Below, piece after piece: positions 57,201 to 64,000 of a stretch of DNA of 64,000 nt (positions are counted from its first letter, which is position 1; each line of letters opens with the position of its first letter). The position numbers were made by a program, and so were the translations under genes. The DNA comes from Plecoglossus altivelis (lineage: Eukaryota > Chordata > Actinopteri > Osmeriformes > Plecoglossidae). Location of the stretch: NCBI GenBank assembly GCA_036571765.1, contig BROE01000024.1:6776048-6840047 (forward strand). Direction: 5' to 3'. The notes beneath the pieces were generated by a model, which ran no database searches, was not told where the DNA came from, and saw nothing but the letters and a program-made list of their open reading frames with translations.

Positions 57201-59921
57201 AGCTCTGCAGGACAGGCCTGAGCATGTCCAGTCTGAAACTTCTCCCCTGGCTCATGTCCACTGTCCTGTTCTATTCCTCAGACCAACATCACACCCAGAG
57301 CCGCATTCCCCACCCTAAACCCCCTCCATGTATTGTTCGTTTATTATTTAGTAGCGCTTAACTTGTGGTTTCTGCGGAGTTTATGTCGGTCGAACGAACA
57401 CATAAAATCACAAGCGCTCCCCTGGGCTCTCAGCGACAGGATAAACTCGGTCCTGTGGCAGTGAAATAAGTTTTCTGCTGGCACTTCACTGTGTGAAGTT
57501 ATTCCAGGCTTTTCCTCTACAGAACAGTAGACAGTTTCACATACCTTTATGTTGTCAATGTGTGTGTGTGTTTTAGGTAAAAAGTCTATTCAGTATATAA
57601 AAGGATTATACCATTATGCCATATCCTCGGTACTTAAGGATGCATGTGTGTGTGTGTGTGTGTGTGTGCTTACATAATATTTTTGTGTGACAGATAATAC
57701 GGCTGGAGTCGTGACCTGGAGGAGTGGCTTCAGGCGACGTGCTCAAGAAATGTACTTCTTACCGGTGGAGATTGAGGACCGAGGCTACCCGGTCCAGGTC
57801 AGCACGAGCACACTGACCATCCGTGTGTGTGGCTGTGATCTGGATGGCTCCCTCCTCACCTGCAGCGCAGAGGCCATCTTTCTTCCTGTGGGACTCAGTA
57901 CAGGAGCTCTGATTGCAATCCTTCTGTGCATCGTCATTCTACTGGGTGAATTAATAACCTTTGATATACCTTTCTAGTTTTTTTTTTTTTTTGCAAACCA
58001 TTTTTGGGTGCTTTCTTATTTAAAACATTACAAACAATTTTATCTGAAGTGATCCCTATTTTCAATTCTTGGGACTTGGTTGATATAATCGTGGAAAGTA
58101 CAGTCAAATGTGAGCCAGATCCACCCTACGTCCTCCCAAGCACATACACACACGCACATATACAGACACTTACCCTACTGCCCAAGGTTGGAGTTTTAAA
58201 ATTGACTCCACCACTTAAACAGAGAACTCATCTGCATAGCGCACACAATGTAAATGAATTTTTACGGCCTCGTTTCCACCGTAGTATGTGTGGGACGGTA
58301 GGTTGTTAAAACTATATTTTTTATAGTCTAGTTGAAGCGTGGCCTTGACCATGATGAGGGGACAACGAACCTAAATGTGTGGCAGTTAAACTCTCCAGCA
58401 TTTCTTTTCCAATCAGAGAGTTTGCTCACAGTACGCTGGCTAAGACAAGGGGATCTGAATCTTAATGACATTTCAAGCCAGTTAATTCCTTTAGACTCCT
58501 ACAAAGGAGATCTGGAGGTTAATAAACTAGGCATACACGTGTGGATTTGTGAAGGTAAAATATGTCGAAAAGGTTGATTAATTAGTGCAGGACAACATGC
58601 CCTCAGGGTTAGGCTGGCTGGCACCACCGATTTTCAATAATGTCATGCTGACCTAAAGATAGAAACTGTGCTTAAAGATAATCAGCATACAGGAGGAACG
58701 CTTCCTGAAATCATTTCCATTATTATGGTGGATTTGTCTGGATGACCCTGTTTCTCTTGGGGGTCAAACTGCCAACTGCAAGCACCATACATCAACGAGA
58801 ACAGGCTGTTTTCACCACACCAACCACAACCCCACAACTGTAACTGCATTACTGAAGGAAGGCATAAAGATAATATTGCCTTTCATGAAATACAGAGGGG
58901 TACCACAGGAGGGCACTAGCACTCTGTATCAGGTCTGTCAAACCAGAAGAATGGAACAGAGGATGGAGAATGGCATGCTACTTCTAATGAAGTCGATTTG
59001 GTTTGCTCTCAGAAACTATTTATTTTCTAATTTCAAAATAATAATTTCTGTGTATGGCTCTCCCATCTGGATATTACTCTAAAGACTCACATGAGTATTG
59101 TTTCCTGCACTGTATTGATTGGATTAAAGAAATGTGACTATGTAGAAGGAACCTACTTTCCCTTTCCAACGATGCTATTAGTACGCTTGACTCATAGATC
59201 GACTGTGATTGAGTGTTTGTTTGCACTGCCACAAACTAATAGCATATTTGAAATGGCTTTGAGTCTGTAAGTACTATGCTGTTAGTTACTGTCACGTTTG
59301 CTACTAATGAGTCATTCTTTGAGATCATATCACTTTTGACAGAAAGCATAGGCAGCTGTGCCTTAACTGTATCACTAATTTCAGATTCTAATGTGAGCTA
59401 ATCTCCATATTCCATCTGCAGTTATTGTGGTCCTTTATGTGGGCTTGAGGCGACAGAAGAAGAAGGAGACCCTGATGACTTCCAAAGAGGACATACGAGA
59501 CAACGTGATCCACTACGACGACGAGGGTGGCGGCGAGGAGGACACCCATGCCTTCGACATGGGCACCCTCCGTAACCCCAAGGTCATCAAGGAGAACCTT
59601 TACCGGCGGGATGTAAAGCCTGAGGCCAAACCTGGGGCAAGAGCCCCCGTGTCCCAGGACAGTGCTGACATCCGTGACTTCATCACCCAGCGTCTGAAAG
59701 AAAATGATTTTGATAACTCGGCCCCTCCCTATGACTCCCTGGCCACGTATGCCTACGAGGGCGAAGGTTCGGTGGCTGAATCGCTGAGCTCCATTGAGTC
59801 TGTGGTCGCAGATGTCGATGAGGACTACGATTACCTCAATGAATGGGGGCCACGCTTTAAAACCCTAGCAGGGATATTTGGAGAACAGTCAGAGACTGTA
59901 ATGACAGAGAACACACATTGA
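24011..59921 (+). CDS. cdh12: cadherin-12 (type II classical cadherin), complete, 11 coding exons
   Basis: Calcium-dependent homophilic adhesion receptor of the plasma membrane, in mammals mainly neuronal. Joined coding segments are 24011-24259, 34322-34616, 36357-36476, 38009-38176, 39196-39383, 48379-48632, 50635-50771, 54446-54567, 56446-56557, 57694-57945 and 59422-59921. They give 798 aa with consistent phases and GT-AG introns throughout. Order: signal peptide about 1-20, propeptide to RVKR 57-60, EC1 61-166, EC2 167-275, EC3 276-390, EC4 391-494, EC5 495-610, membrane helix 616-641, catenin-binding tail 642-798. Ca2+ motifs are visible as LDRE/MDRE, DxD and DINDNEP/DVNDNPP/DVDEPP linkers. 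Sequons are N262, N541 and N549; four EC5 cysteines are C503, C594, C596 and C605. The start MLTRNC and the tail match CDH12 from memory better than CDH18, CDH6, CDH9 or CDH10. Teleosts can carry a and b copies, and I cannot tell which this is. No break or missing key residue was seen. Confidence 0.93.
24938..24946. repeat. target-site duplication of the Rex3-like element, 3'-tail side
   Basis: GGCTCCTAT here is repeated exactly at 26900-26908. The two copies flank the element directly, as made by target-primed reverse transcription. Confidence 0.7.
24987..25576 (-). pseudogene. Rex3-like C-terminal region remnant
   Basis: The minus-strand frame starts GGESLTQVEEFKYL and runs through ELSQKAKLSIY, YGHELWVMTEKTRSRIQA and FLQKVAGRSLRDRVRSSV. 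After about 25260 the family sequence continues only in other frames, which shows a deletion and frameshift. The region ends near the CATC tail. Confidence 0.75.
25660..26037 (-). pseudogene. Rex3-like reverse transcriptase domain remnant
   Basis: A 125-codon minus-strand frame with HMCFVDLEKAY (motif A region), LRAVRSLYD, GLHQGCPLSPVLFIVFMDRL (motif B) and LLFTDDVVLMASS. FTDD at 25723-25734 replaces the usual FADD catalytic motif but keeps both aspartates. About 15 residues between LEKAY and RAVRSLYD are missing compared with typical elements. The upstream part (26130-26220, ...RRMCSNYRGITLLSLPGK) is in another frame and ends before this one, so the polymerase is broken. Confidence 0.78.
26622..26899 (-). 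pseudogene. Rex3-like endonuclease domain remnant
   Basis: On the minus strand the frame reads FLDFCAS, NTMFEHKGV, LGRRSMFDLVVVSSDLRP and RGAELSTDHHLVVSWIRW, the last part of an APE-type endonuclease, with the STDHHLV histidine motif retained. A block normally found between HKGV and LGRR (including a CTW motif, from memory) is missing. The N-terminal half of the domain, with its catalytic residues, is cut off by the 5' truncation. Confidence 0.75.
26900..26908. repeat. target-site duplication of the Rex3-like element, truncated 5' side
   Basis: Second copy of GGCTCCTAT, lying immediately beyond the last endonuclease-related codons of the minus-strand element. It fixes the 5' truncation point at 26899. 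Confidence 0.7.
33065..33215 (-). mobile_element. LINE-like 3' end with (TTCAAG)n tail, family uncertain
   Basis: The + strand has a hexamer repeat (aagttc, 33065-33087), then tgctttattgtcattcc and gtggaacgaaatgtcgtg. On the minus strand this reads ...cgacatttcgttccac...gaatgacaataaagc followed by acttga repeats, the common 3' end of several fish retroposons. No coding part is visible, so this would be a heavily 5'-truncated copy or a SINE using the same tail. It is in intron 1 of cdh12, 1.1 kb before exon 2. Confidence 0.55.
33398..33584. repeat. nested palindromic AT-rich block with 22-bp inverted arms
   Basis: Outer arms 33398-33419 and 33563-33584 are a perfect 22-bp inverted repeat (aattaaagatacctcaagga-ca). 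Inside lie (TA)n runs, a perfect 40-bp palindrome at 33493-33532 centred on three AGATCT units, and a near-perfect 30-bp palindrome at 33532-33561. It could be a MITE-like element with no clear target duplication, or a hairpin made by repeated inversion. It has no coding potential. Confidence 0.8.
34322..34616 (+). CDS. cdh12: cdh12 coding exon 2: EC1 and start of EC2
   Basis: 295 nt, residues 84-181 plus the first base of G182. The acceptor is ctgtctcgtag and the donor is G|gtaag. It holds the Ca2+-binding LDREE (123-127), AVDID (137-141) and the EC1-EC2 linker KVQDINDNEPKF (155-166), then YTASVPEMSPVG of EC2. It enters in phase 0 and leaves in phase 1, as is usual for type II cadherin genes. 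Read-through into the intron gives only a short false extension. Confidence 0.95.
34617..36356 (+). other. cdh12: cdh12 intron 2 (1.7 kb)
   Basis: Phase 1, gtaag to ttctacag. Nothing recognisable inside apart from T/A runs near 35605. Confidence 0.9.
36357..36476 (+). CDS. cdh12: cdh12 coding exon 3: EC2
   Basis: 120 nt, residues 182-221 and the first base of G222, acceptor ttctacag, donor TCAG|gtaag. It encodes TYVTQVTATDADDPTYGN (183-200), with the DADD calcium motif at 192-195, and YSILHGQPYFSVDPKSG. The exon is phase-symmetric (1-1), so skipping it would keep the frame but cut EC2. Confidence 0.95.
36477..38008 (+). other. cdh12: cdh12 intron 3 (1.5 kb)
   Basis: Phase 1, gtaag to cacctgtag. 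It contains a C10 run and an isolated tRNA B-box-like string at 37067-37077, without other tRNA features. Confidence 0.9.
36774..36788. repeat. C10 run followed by A-rich run
   Basis: Ten C (36774-36783) then A6 in intron 3. Confidence 0.8.
38009..38176 (+). CDS. cdh12: cdh12 coding exon 4: second half of EC2
   Basis: 168 nt, residues 222-277 and the first base of S278. The acceptor gggccacctgtag has a weak pyrimidine tract; the donor is A|gtaag. It encodes VIRTALPNMDREVKEQYQ, QAKDMGGQLGGLAGT, N262-I-T (a sequon) and the EC2-EC3 linker LSDVNDNPPRF (265-275). Phase-symmetric (1-1). The residues match CDH12 from memory nearly throughout. Confidence 0.95.
38177..39195 (+). other. cdh12: cdh12 intron 4 (1.0 kb)
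   Basis: Phase 1, gtaag to gtgctag. Nothing recognisable inside. Confidence 0.9.
39196..39383 (+). CDS. cdh12: cdh12 coding exon 5: EC3
   Basis: 188 nt, residues 278-340. The acceptor is tttgtgctag and the donor is AAG|gtagg. It encodes FYHLKVPESSSISSTVGRIK, the calcium motif AHDLDIG (299-305), and EVEYNIVPGDGGAMFDI, typical of CDH12 EC3. It enters in phase 1 and leaves in phase 0. Confidence 0.95.
41163..41201. repeat. (TG)n microsatellite, intron 5
   Basis: Interrupted TG tract. The His/Thr-rich minus-strand reading frames over it are repeat artefacts. Confidence 0.9.
42202..42257. repeat. (CA)n microsatellite, intron 5
   Basis: About 55 bp of ACACAC with two acat interruptions. The Cys/Val-rich minus-strand frames here are repeat artefacts. 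Confidence 0.92.
43747..43770. repeat. (GA)n microsatellite, intron 5
   Basis: gaaagaaa followed by about nine AG units, in a purine-rich stretch that also has gagaaagagagagagg at about 43640. Confidence 0.85.
44221..44410 (+). mobile_element. teleost dispersed repeat, (ATTTAC)n / TTTAGCAGA type
   Basis: Starts with atttacatttacatttgg, then tttcatttagcagatacttt and aatccaaa, a diverged copy of the very common fish repeat that begins with ATTTAC units followed by TTTAGCAGACGCTTTTATCC. The right end is not defined. The family name is not given because I am not certain of it. It is in intron 5. Confidence 0.5.
46621..46682. repeat. 10-bp minisatellite (cctgtgtgtg)4 running into (TG)n, intron 5
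   Basis: Exact decamers at 46631-46640, 46641-46650, 46651-46660 and 46661-46670, with a partial unit before and a TG tail after. Confidence 0.92.
48379..48632 (+). CDS. cdh12: cdh12 coding exon 6: end of EC3, start of EC4
   Basis: 254 nt, residues 341-424 and two bases of R425. The acceptor ccttcttttctag is strong; the donor is AG|gtaca. It encodes PLDYENKKSYTFKVDASN, FKDTATVKINVLDVDEPPVF (371-390, the EC3-EC4 linker, where EPP replaces NPP as in the family) and the EC4 calcium motif TAQDLDA (413-419). Confidence 0.95.
48633..50634 (+). other. cdh12: cdh12 intron 6 (2.0 kb)
   Basis: Phase 2, gtaca to gtattcag. AT-rich, nothing recognisable inside. Confidence 0.9.
50635..50771 (+). CDS. cdh12: cdh12 coding exon 7: EC4
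   Basis: 137 nt, residues 425-470 and the first base of N471. The acceptor is tttgtattcag and the donor is A|gtaag. It encodes YSIDWKSDLDSYFDIDPVKG, ELLDRES with the LDRE calcium motif at 453-456, and IFIVATKL. It enters in phase 2 and leaves in phase 1, joining exon 6 and exon 8 without a change of frame. Confidence 0.94.
51467..51514. repeat. 16-bp tandem repeat, three copies, intron 7
   Basis: ggtgaaggccctcagt, ggtgaaggctctcagt and ggtaaagactctgggt follow one another directly. The first two differ at one base; the third is more diverged. Confidence 0.85.
53657..53702. repeat. (CA)n microsatellite, intron 7
   Basis: CA-rich tract with cgcacactc interruptions; a second short tract is at 53759-53780. 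Confidence 0.9.
54446..54567 (+). CDS. cdh12: cdh12 coding exon 8: EC4-EC5 linker
   Basis: 122 nt, residues 471-511. The acceptor is gttcctcctcag and the donor is CAG|gtacg. It encodes SPVLTSKVAVTVHVLDINEFPPE, whose LDINEFPPE (486-494) is the EC4-EC5 linker, and YDTYVCENAKVGQ with C503, one of the conserved EC5 cysteines. It leaves in phase 0. Confidence 0.95.
54568..56445 (+). other. cdh12: cdh12 intron 8 (1.9 kb)
   Basis: Phase 0, gtacg to ttcacag. Nothing recognisable inside. Confidence 0.9.
56446..56557 (+). CDS. cdh12: cdh12 coding exon 9: EC5, first half
   Basis: 112 nt, residues 512-548 and the first base of N549. The acceptor is gcattttcacag and the donor is A|gtgag. It encodes VIQTISAKDQDLSPIGQKFS, a charged loop SPEDENK, and N541-F-S, a sequon. 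The last codon is completed across the junction to form N549-N550-T551, a sequon conserved with human. As I remember the human exon it is 118 nt, so this copy is two codons shorter in the loop. Confidence 0.93.
56558..57693 (+). other. cdh12: cdh12 intron 9 (1.1 kb)
   Basis: Phase 1, gtgag to gtgacag. It ends with the (TG)n tract described separately. Confidence 0.9.
57641..57668. repeat. (TG)n microsatellite next to the exon 10 acceptor
   Basis: About 14 TG units end about 25 nt before the AG of cdh12 exon 10 (exon starts at 57694). UG-rich RNA is bound by TDP-43 and CELF proteins, so length variation here could influence exon 10 splicing. Confidence 0.9.
57694..57945 (+). CDS. cdh12: cdh12 coding exon 10: end of EC5 and transmembrane helix
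   Basis: 252 nt, residues 549-632 and the first base of V633. The acceptor is tttttgtgtgacag, which is poor in pyrimidines other than U and sits next to a (TG)n tract. The donor is G|gtgaa. It encodes NTAGVVTWRSGFRRRAQEMY, the cysteine group VCGCD...TC (C594, C596, C605), FLPVGLSTGALIAI and most of the membrane helix. It is phase-symmetric (1-1, 84 codons), so skipping would remove the helix and leave the tail in frame. Confidence 0.95.
57946..59421 (+). other. cdh12: cdh12 intron 10 (1.5 kb)
   Basis: Phase 1, gtgaa to tctgcag. It opens with an in-frame run of nine codons ending in TAG at 57975-57977, directly followed by a T run (about 57978-57992). Confidence 0.9.
59422..59921 (+). CDS. 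cdh12: cdh12 coding exon 11: end of membrane helix and cytoplasmic catenin-binding tail
   Basis: 500 nt including TGA at 59919-59921, residues 633-798, acceptor ttccatctgcag. It encodes IVVLYVGL then the stop-transfer RRQKKK (642-647). The juxtamembrane YDDEGGGEEDT (664-674) is the p120-catenin core. DIRDFITQRLKEND (715-728), PPYDSLATYAYEG (734-746), the serine-rich SVAESLSSIES (749-759) and DEDYDYLNEWGPRF (765-778) form the beta-catenin site. The last residues (QSETVMTENTH) differ from the human end (ESYNPDKVT as I remember it). The stop codon is followed by the 3' UTR. Confidence 0.97.
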
Positions 59922-60434
59922 CGTTGTTACTCGTAGACTCCAAACATGGACATGAAATGGCATTGTTTTGGCTTGGAAACGTTTTTAATTTTCTTTTTCA
60001 TGGTTTATAAAAACGATTTGTAGCTGTTTAATTTATTTTTTCCATCTTGTTGTTTGCTATCCCAAGATTGTACAGAAGGGGAGTAGTTTGATACAAAAAA
60101 GACAGGCTTTCAATTACAGTATCTTTTTATAGTGAATGTTGCTTTGTCTTATTTTATCTTTTTTTTTTTTACTGATTGGGGGATTAAGACAGAAACAAAG
60201 AAAATGCTAGTATTTTCTTCAACATCCTTAAAAGTGCCTCAATAGATTTGTTTGGTTGTTTTATTTTCACTGCACATATCCAGTCTATTTCAATTTATAA
60301 TCCCTTTCAAAACACTTAAAAATCAAGTGGTCAACTGACCATGGAGTGCAAGGAACCTCAGAGGCATGGCCCTTCCAACTTTATGAAGACAGTTCTGCTA
60401 AGTGGCCCTAATTTGGCCAAAGATATTTTGAATG

Positions 60435-60459
60435 TTATTTATTATTGTATTTATTTATT
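60435..60459 (+). promoter_or_regulatory. AU-rich element cluster in the 3' UTR
   Basis: Two copies of TTATTTATT (60435-60443 and 60451-60459) lie within 25 nt. The UUAUUUAUU nonamer is the core of AU-rich mRNA-decay elements, so it may limit cdh12 mRNA half-life. The surrounding UTR is AT-rich, so chance occurrence is possible. Confidence 0.4.
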
Positions 60460-60694
60460 GGCTGTATTGCCTTTTCTTTGTTTCACATTGTTATGTATTT
60501 ATATATTTAATTCAATCATCACTATCTACTTTTTATTTTTGAACACCTTTTGTAATTATTCAAGACCCATGTGGATAATGAAAGTTTCAGCCAGTTGGGT
60601 CAGATGTATAGACTTGTACCTGTTGTAAAAAATGATAATTTAGGGCTAAACTAAATAATGCAGTTGAGTCATGTAATAACACTGTTCTTTTTAA

Positions 60695-60700
60695 AATAAA
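60695..60700 (+). promoter_or_regulatory. polyadenylation signal AATAAA
   Basis: Canonical AATAAA 774 nt after the cdh12 stop. A TG-rich/T-rich stretch (ttgtagtttttgtttc) follows about 30-45 nt downstream, as expected for the downstream element. Confidence 0.55.
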
Positions 60701-60720
60701 CCCACATAAAAAGATCAAAA

Positions 60721-63700
60721 GGTGAAATTGTAGTTTTTGTTTCATGAAGTTTGAATAGTATTTTAACTTTTCTTGTATGACACACAGATGTTCAGCTTTG
60801 TAGAAGAGCTGGTTCTGGTTGACTTACAGTCTAGTCCCGCTATTTTAAAATGTATTTGGTGACATATTTATTGTGCACCAATCCTTATCTAGCATAATCT
60901 TTGCACACACAAGGCACAGCATAAGCTTCTCAAATACCTCTGCTCTAAATCTACTTATCCTCATCTCGGCAGTTTGACACATTGTTTTATTGCCTGGATG
61001 CATCTACCCTCCAACTCCGGACACTTCAACTATATAGTCTTGCTTTTACAGGAAGCGTTCCTAGAACTCCTTGATTTACAAGCTCACACCAAGACAGTCA
61101 TTCAGAAAAGGACAAGCCATGGGTCTATGCTTGTCAGCTAAATGTCCTTTCTAAGGAGTGACACATGTGCAAAGGAAAGATGGAAAATTATTCTGCAAAT
61201 ATTTGCTTGGATTAGGTTCAAGTATTGCCTTTAGGTTTAGAAGGTCATTAGTATGTCAGGCAGTCTAACACCAACCCCCCCCCCCCTTCACATCTGTAGT
61301 GTGAGTCTTTGTTTACTGAACTCTGTTCTGCCCTTTTCATTTTCATCACTTTGTAATATCTTACTTGTCACCATAAATACATTTTTAATCTCAGTAGTTG
61401 CAGTGAAAGACCACTGTGTCACCCTGGAAAGTGGCCTTTCATCTGCATCCTATCACTGAGATGAGTCTGTCTACTTACTAGGAGTGTGCAGACACGAGGA
61501 GACCAAACATAGACATCGGCACTATGGGAATCCCCTCGCCCCCGCACACATACACTCTCACGCATCCACTTCTGCATAAGCATGAGAGAAACTGGCACAT
61601 ACGAATTAGCTTTGGGATTTGGAGAACACAAGGCAAGAGAACAATGGAAGGAAATAATGACTAACATTGTGTATGTTGGAAAATATGCCAACTCTCAGCT
61701 AGAATAAGCAACATTCCACAGCATAGTCTATACCCTTGGTCAGCAGACTCTTAAATCAGTGATAGTTCGCTGGGGAATTAACCGCTGCATCATACATAGT
61801 CATGAAGTATTTTACATTGCGTTGGTTTGCTACAGTTGTTTTGATGAGATGCAAGGTAAGGTGTGCTACCAGGAAACTGAATGGAAAACAGAGGAGGTTA
61901 AAAAGTCAATTAACACTCTTAATAAATCAATCAAAACTGTTTGTAGATGTTTGGAATCTGGATAGAATGTAAAGAAAACAAGCAGAATTCTAAATGGATG
62001 AATTGACATCATTCGTCATCACTTCATGTCAGACTAGTATCATACCAAACAACAGCCGAATATGTAATACAGCCTGAGACAATGCCCTGCCCTAATTTCT
62101 AAGTGTTTTTCATGTAAACTTTCCCATCTAATGAGTTTATGTAACTTTTACTCAGACACTAACTCTGTATCTGTAAGGTTGACTTATTGCCTCCAAACAT
62201 TTTCGTTTACTGTTGGAGGAATTTCCACTAAAATATCTGACACCTTGGGGCATATCATGTGGATATGTATTCATAGGTAAATGTTGCTGTCTTAAGTAAC
62301 ACTTCTAAGTAATCTCAAGTATAACAGATGTGCACTGCAGAAATCTGTTGATCTCAGAGGTTGGGAAACTAGCAAAACGGTTAGTACTTGAACTGACCTG
62401 GTAAATAAAGTGTAGCTGTGTTTGGTTAATCTTGTGGGGCTGGCATGTAAGTAAACAACACTTTCCCAGTCACACTCTGCAGATGTGTCCATCCCACTGT
62501 CAGCGCTAATAATGGCACTGTTCATTGATTACATTTTGTCAAGAAAAAGAAAATGATGATCACACAGGTCATTTTAAGTTGTTTAATTTGCAAAGAGATT
62601 ATTTACATGTTGGTAGTCATGAAAAGATCCCAGATAAAATAGTTAAAAACAGGGAAGAAGTTTAGAGTCTAAATCATTTCCTGGACTAGGCAACATCAGA
62701 ACAGTTCTTTAGTCCTCTCTTTTTGTGCTGCAAGTCCTCCAGTGTGGTACTTCATCCTTCAATCCACACAGCACATGATCCTACTGGCCTTGAATATGGG
62801 CAACCTCAGTCCCTGAAGGAATCAGACCTTCAGGTGTCTCAAAGATCAAATGCCACAATGGTGGAATCACACGCTACTGACTTCAAATAGGCCACTCCTC
62901 TCTCTCTTTCTCACTTGCTCTTTTTTCAATCTCAAACACCCCCTGAGGTTTGTGTATATGTGTAGGGCATTTAAAGGACTGCACAGTCCCTTTCCCACTG
63001 TACAGAGCTCTTGGTACAATTATCTAATTATTTTATGGCACAATACTGGGTTGTCGCTAATAACTACTGGCTGAATAACTCCAGAAATACCACACAGTTC
63101 CACACCAATAAAGCATAAAGGAGGTAGCTGAAGAAATAATAACATTGACACAAATATACAACAAGTACTACTGTACCTGATATCAAAACACAGTAGATGC
63201 AATGGTATTGTAGACTATATAATTTTCCACTCTGATCTACAAGATTAAAACAGTCTTTCTGGCACATTAATTAATTTCTCCTTCATCAAAAGATACAGAC
63301 AGCATGTAAAGACAGTCCGTGATAAGATTTCCTCATTTGTATTGTACCTATTATGTTCTACCTCCATGGATGTCAACACAAATTACTCTGTGGTATTGTC
63401 CTGCTTTGAATACACTGATCAGTGTCTCTTTAAGGAAATGAAAGTGATTTGTCTTGGCCCAGAGAGCCCTGAACGTTGTAAATTCAGCTATTAATAACAT
63501 GGCAAGTAGCCCATCTTTCATGTTTCTCATTATAGATTAGACTACCCAAAGTATATATCATTTTTAGTGTAGTGGACAGTATAGTTGGTTAAAAATAGTG
63601 TGTTTCACCATCAAATTGTTAATTCATGCCAATGGTCAACCTCCAAAATTATATTTGATACAATTGTGTAAGGTCACAGCATGTATCAAAATAGCTGTCT

Positions 63701-64000
63701 ATGAAAACATTTGGAAAACATGCAAAACAAATATTTCAGGAGAGTCAGTTGGGAATGTAACATTGTAACTGGTGTTGAGCAAATCATAGAAAAAAAGTCC
63801 CAAAGACCAAATATGCAGAGCAGAAAACAACAATTACAAACATTAAGAAAGACCACAAAACCCTTTTACAATGTATTGAAGCTAACTATAATTACAGTAC
63901 ACATCCACATGTTGCTTGGTTTCCATTGATATTGTTCATGTTGTCATCCCTGTGTTTCTTGTGAAACAACATCATTTTTGTTCCATTCCACTATGCGGTA
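60721..64000. other. downstream non-coding region
   Basis: AT-rich with one C12 run. No reading frame with family resemblance or splice context on either strand. I cannot exclude the 3' UTR of a neighbouring gene on the minus strand near 62560-62850, but no coding part is visible. Confidence 0.6.
61275..61286. repeat. C12 run
   Basis: Twelve C in the non-coding region downstream of cdh12. Confidence 0.8.

Larger units (their letters stand above)
59922..60720 (+). other. cdh12: cdh12 3' UTR (approximate end)
   Basis: About 800 nt of AT-rich, non-coding sequence with several long T runs (for example 60161-60171) runs from the stop to just past the AATAAA at 60695-60700. The end is inferred from that signal. 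A longer transcript using later signals cannot be excluded. Confidence 0.6.

Noticed and set aside
62560..62850. Possible 3' end of a minus-strand neighbour gene
   Set aside because: An ATTAAA-like string and some balanced sequence are present, but no coding frame or splice site could be supported.
1..64000. CRISPR arrays, operons or prokaryotic systems
   Set aside because: All signals (GT-AG introns, LINE, CA repeats, type II cadherin) point to a vertebrate nuclear genome; no regular spacer-repeat array was seen.

Overview
The window is nuclear DNA from a vertebrate, most likely a teleost fish. It is AT-rich and mostly non-coding, with many (CA)n/(TG)n microsatellites. It carries a Rex3-type LINE and other repeats typical of fish. 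The only gene I can support is split by long GT-AG introns. I cannot name the species.

Layout. Positions 1-23,819 hold no recognisable coding sequence. From 24,011 to 59,921 on the + strand there is one complete classical type II cadherin gene, cdh12 (cadherin-12, N-cadherin 2 / Br-cadherin type). I rebuilt it as 11 coding exons. Every junction uses GT-AG, the phases agree throughout, and the spliced frame is 2,397 nt (798 codons plus stop). Human CDH12 is 794 aa as I remember it. The identity rests on the N-terminus (MLTRNC...), the RVKR/GWVWNQFFVLEEY junction, the EC-linker motifs and the cytoplasmic tail (RRQKKK.TLMTSKEDIRDNVIHYDDEGGGEEDT). The 3' UTR follows, with AU-rich elements and an AATAAA at 60,695. 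From about 60,720 to 64,000 nothing is recognisable.

Protein plan: signal peptide (about 1-20), short propeptide ending in the furin site RVKR (57-60), EC1-EC5 (61 to about 610), one membrane helix (about 616-641), and a tail with the p120-catenin core (about 664-674) and the beta-catenin-binding end (about 714-778). EC1 carries the two tryptophans (W62, W64) used for type II strand-swap adhesion.

Non-genic structure. Intron 1 holds an antisense, 5'-truncated, decayed Rex3-like LINE with an exact 9-bp target-site duplication. It also holds a LINE-like 3' tail with a (TTCAAG)n repeat, and next to that a nested palindromic block that includes a perfect 40-bp palindrome. Intron 5 holds a widespread teleost repeat, a CpG-dense patch and several microsatellites. 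A (TG)n tract lies just upstream of the 3' splice site of exon 10, the exon that encodes the membrane helix. I found no prokaryotic, CRISPR, viral or other unusual gene system. The most unusual items are the palindromic block, the (TG)n tract at the exon 10 acceptor and some CpG-dense non-coding patches. Comparisons with human CDH12 and with Rex3 are from memory, not from a search.
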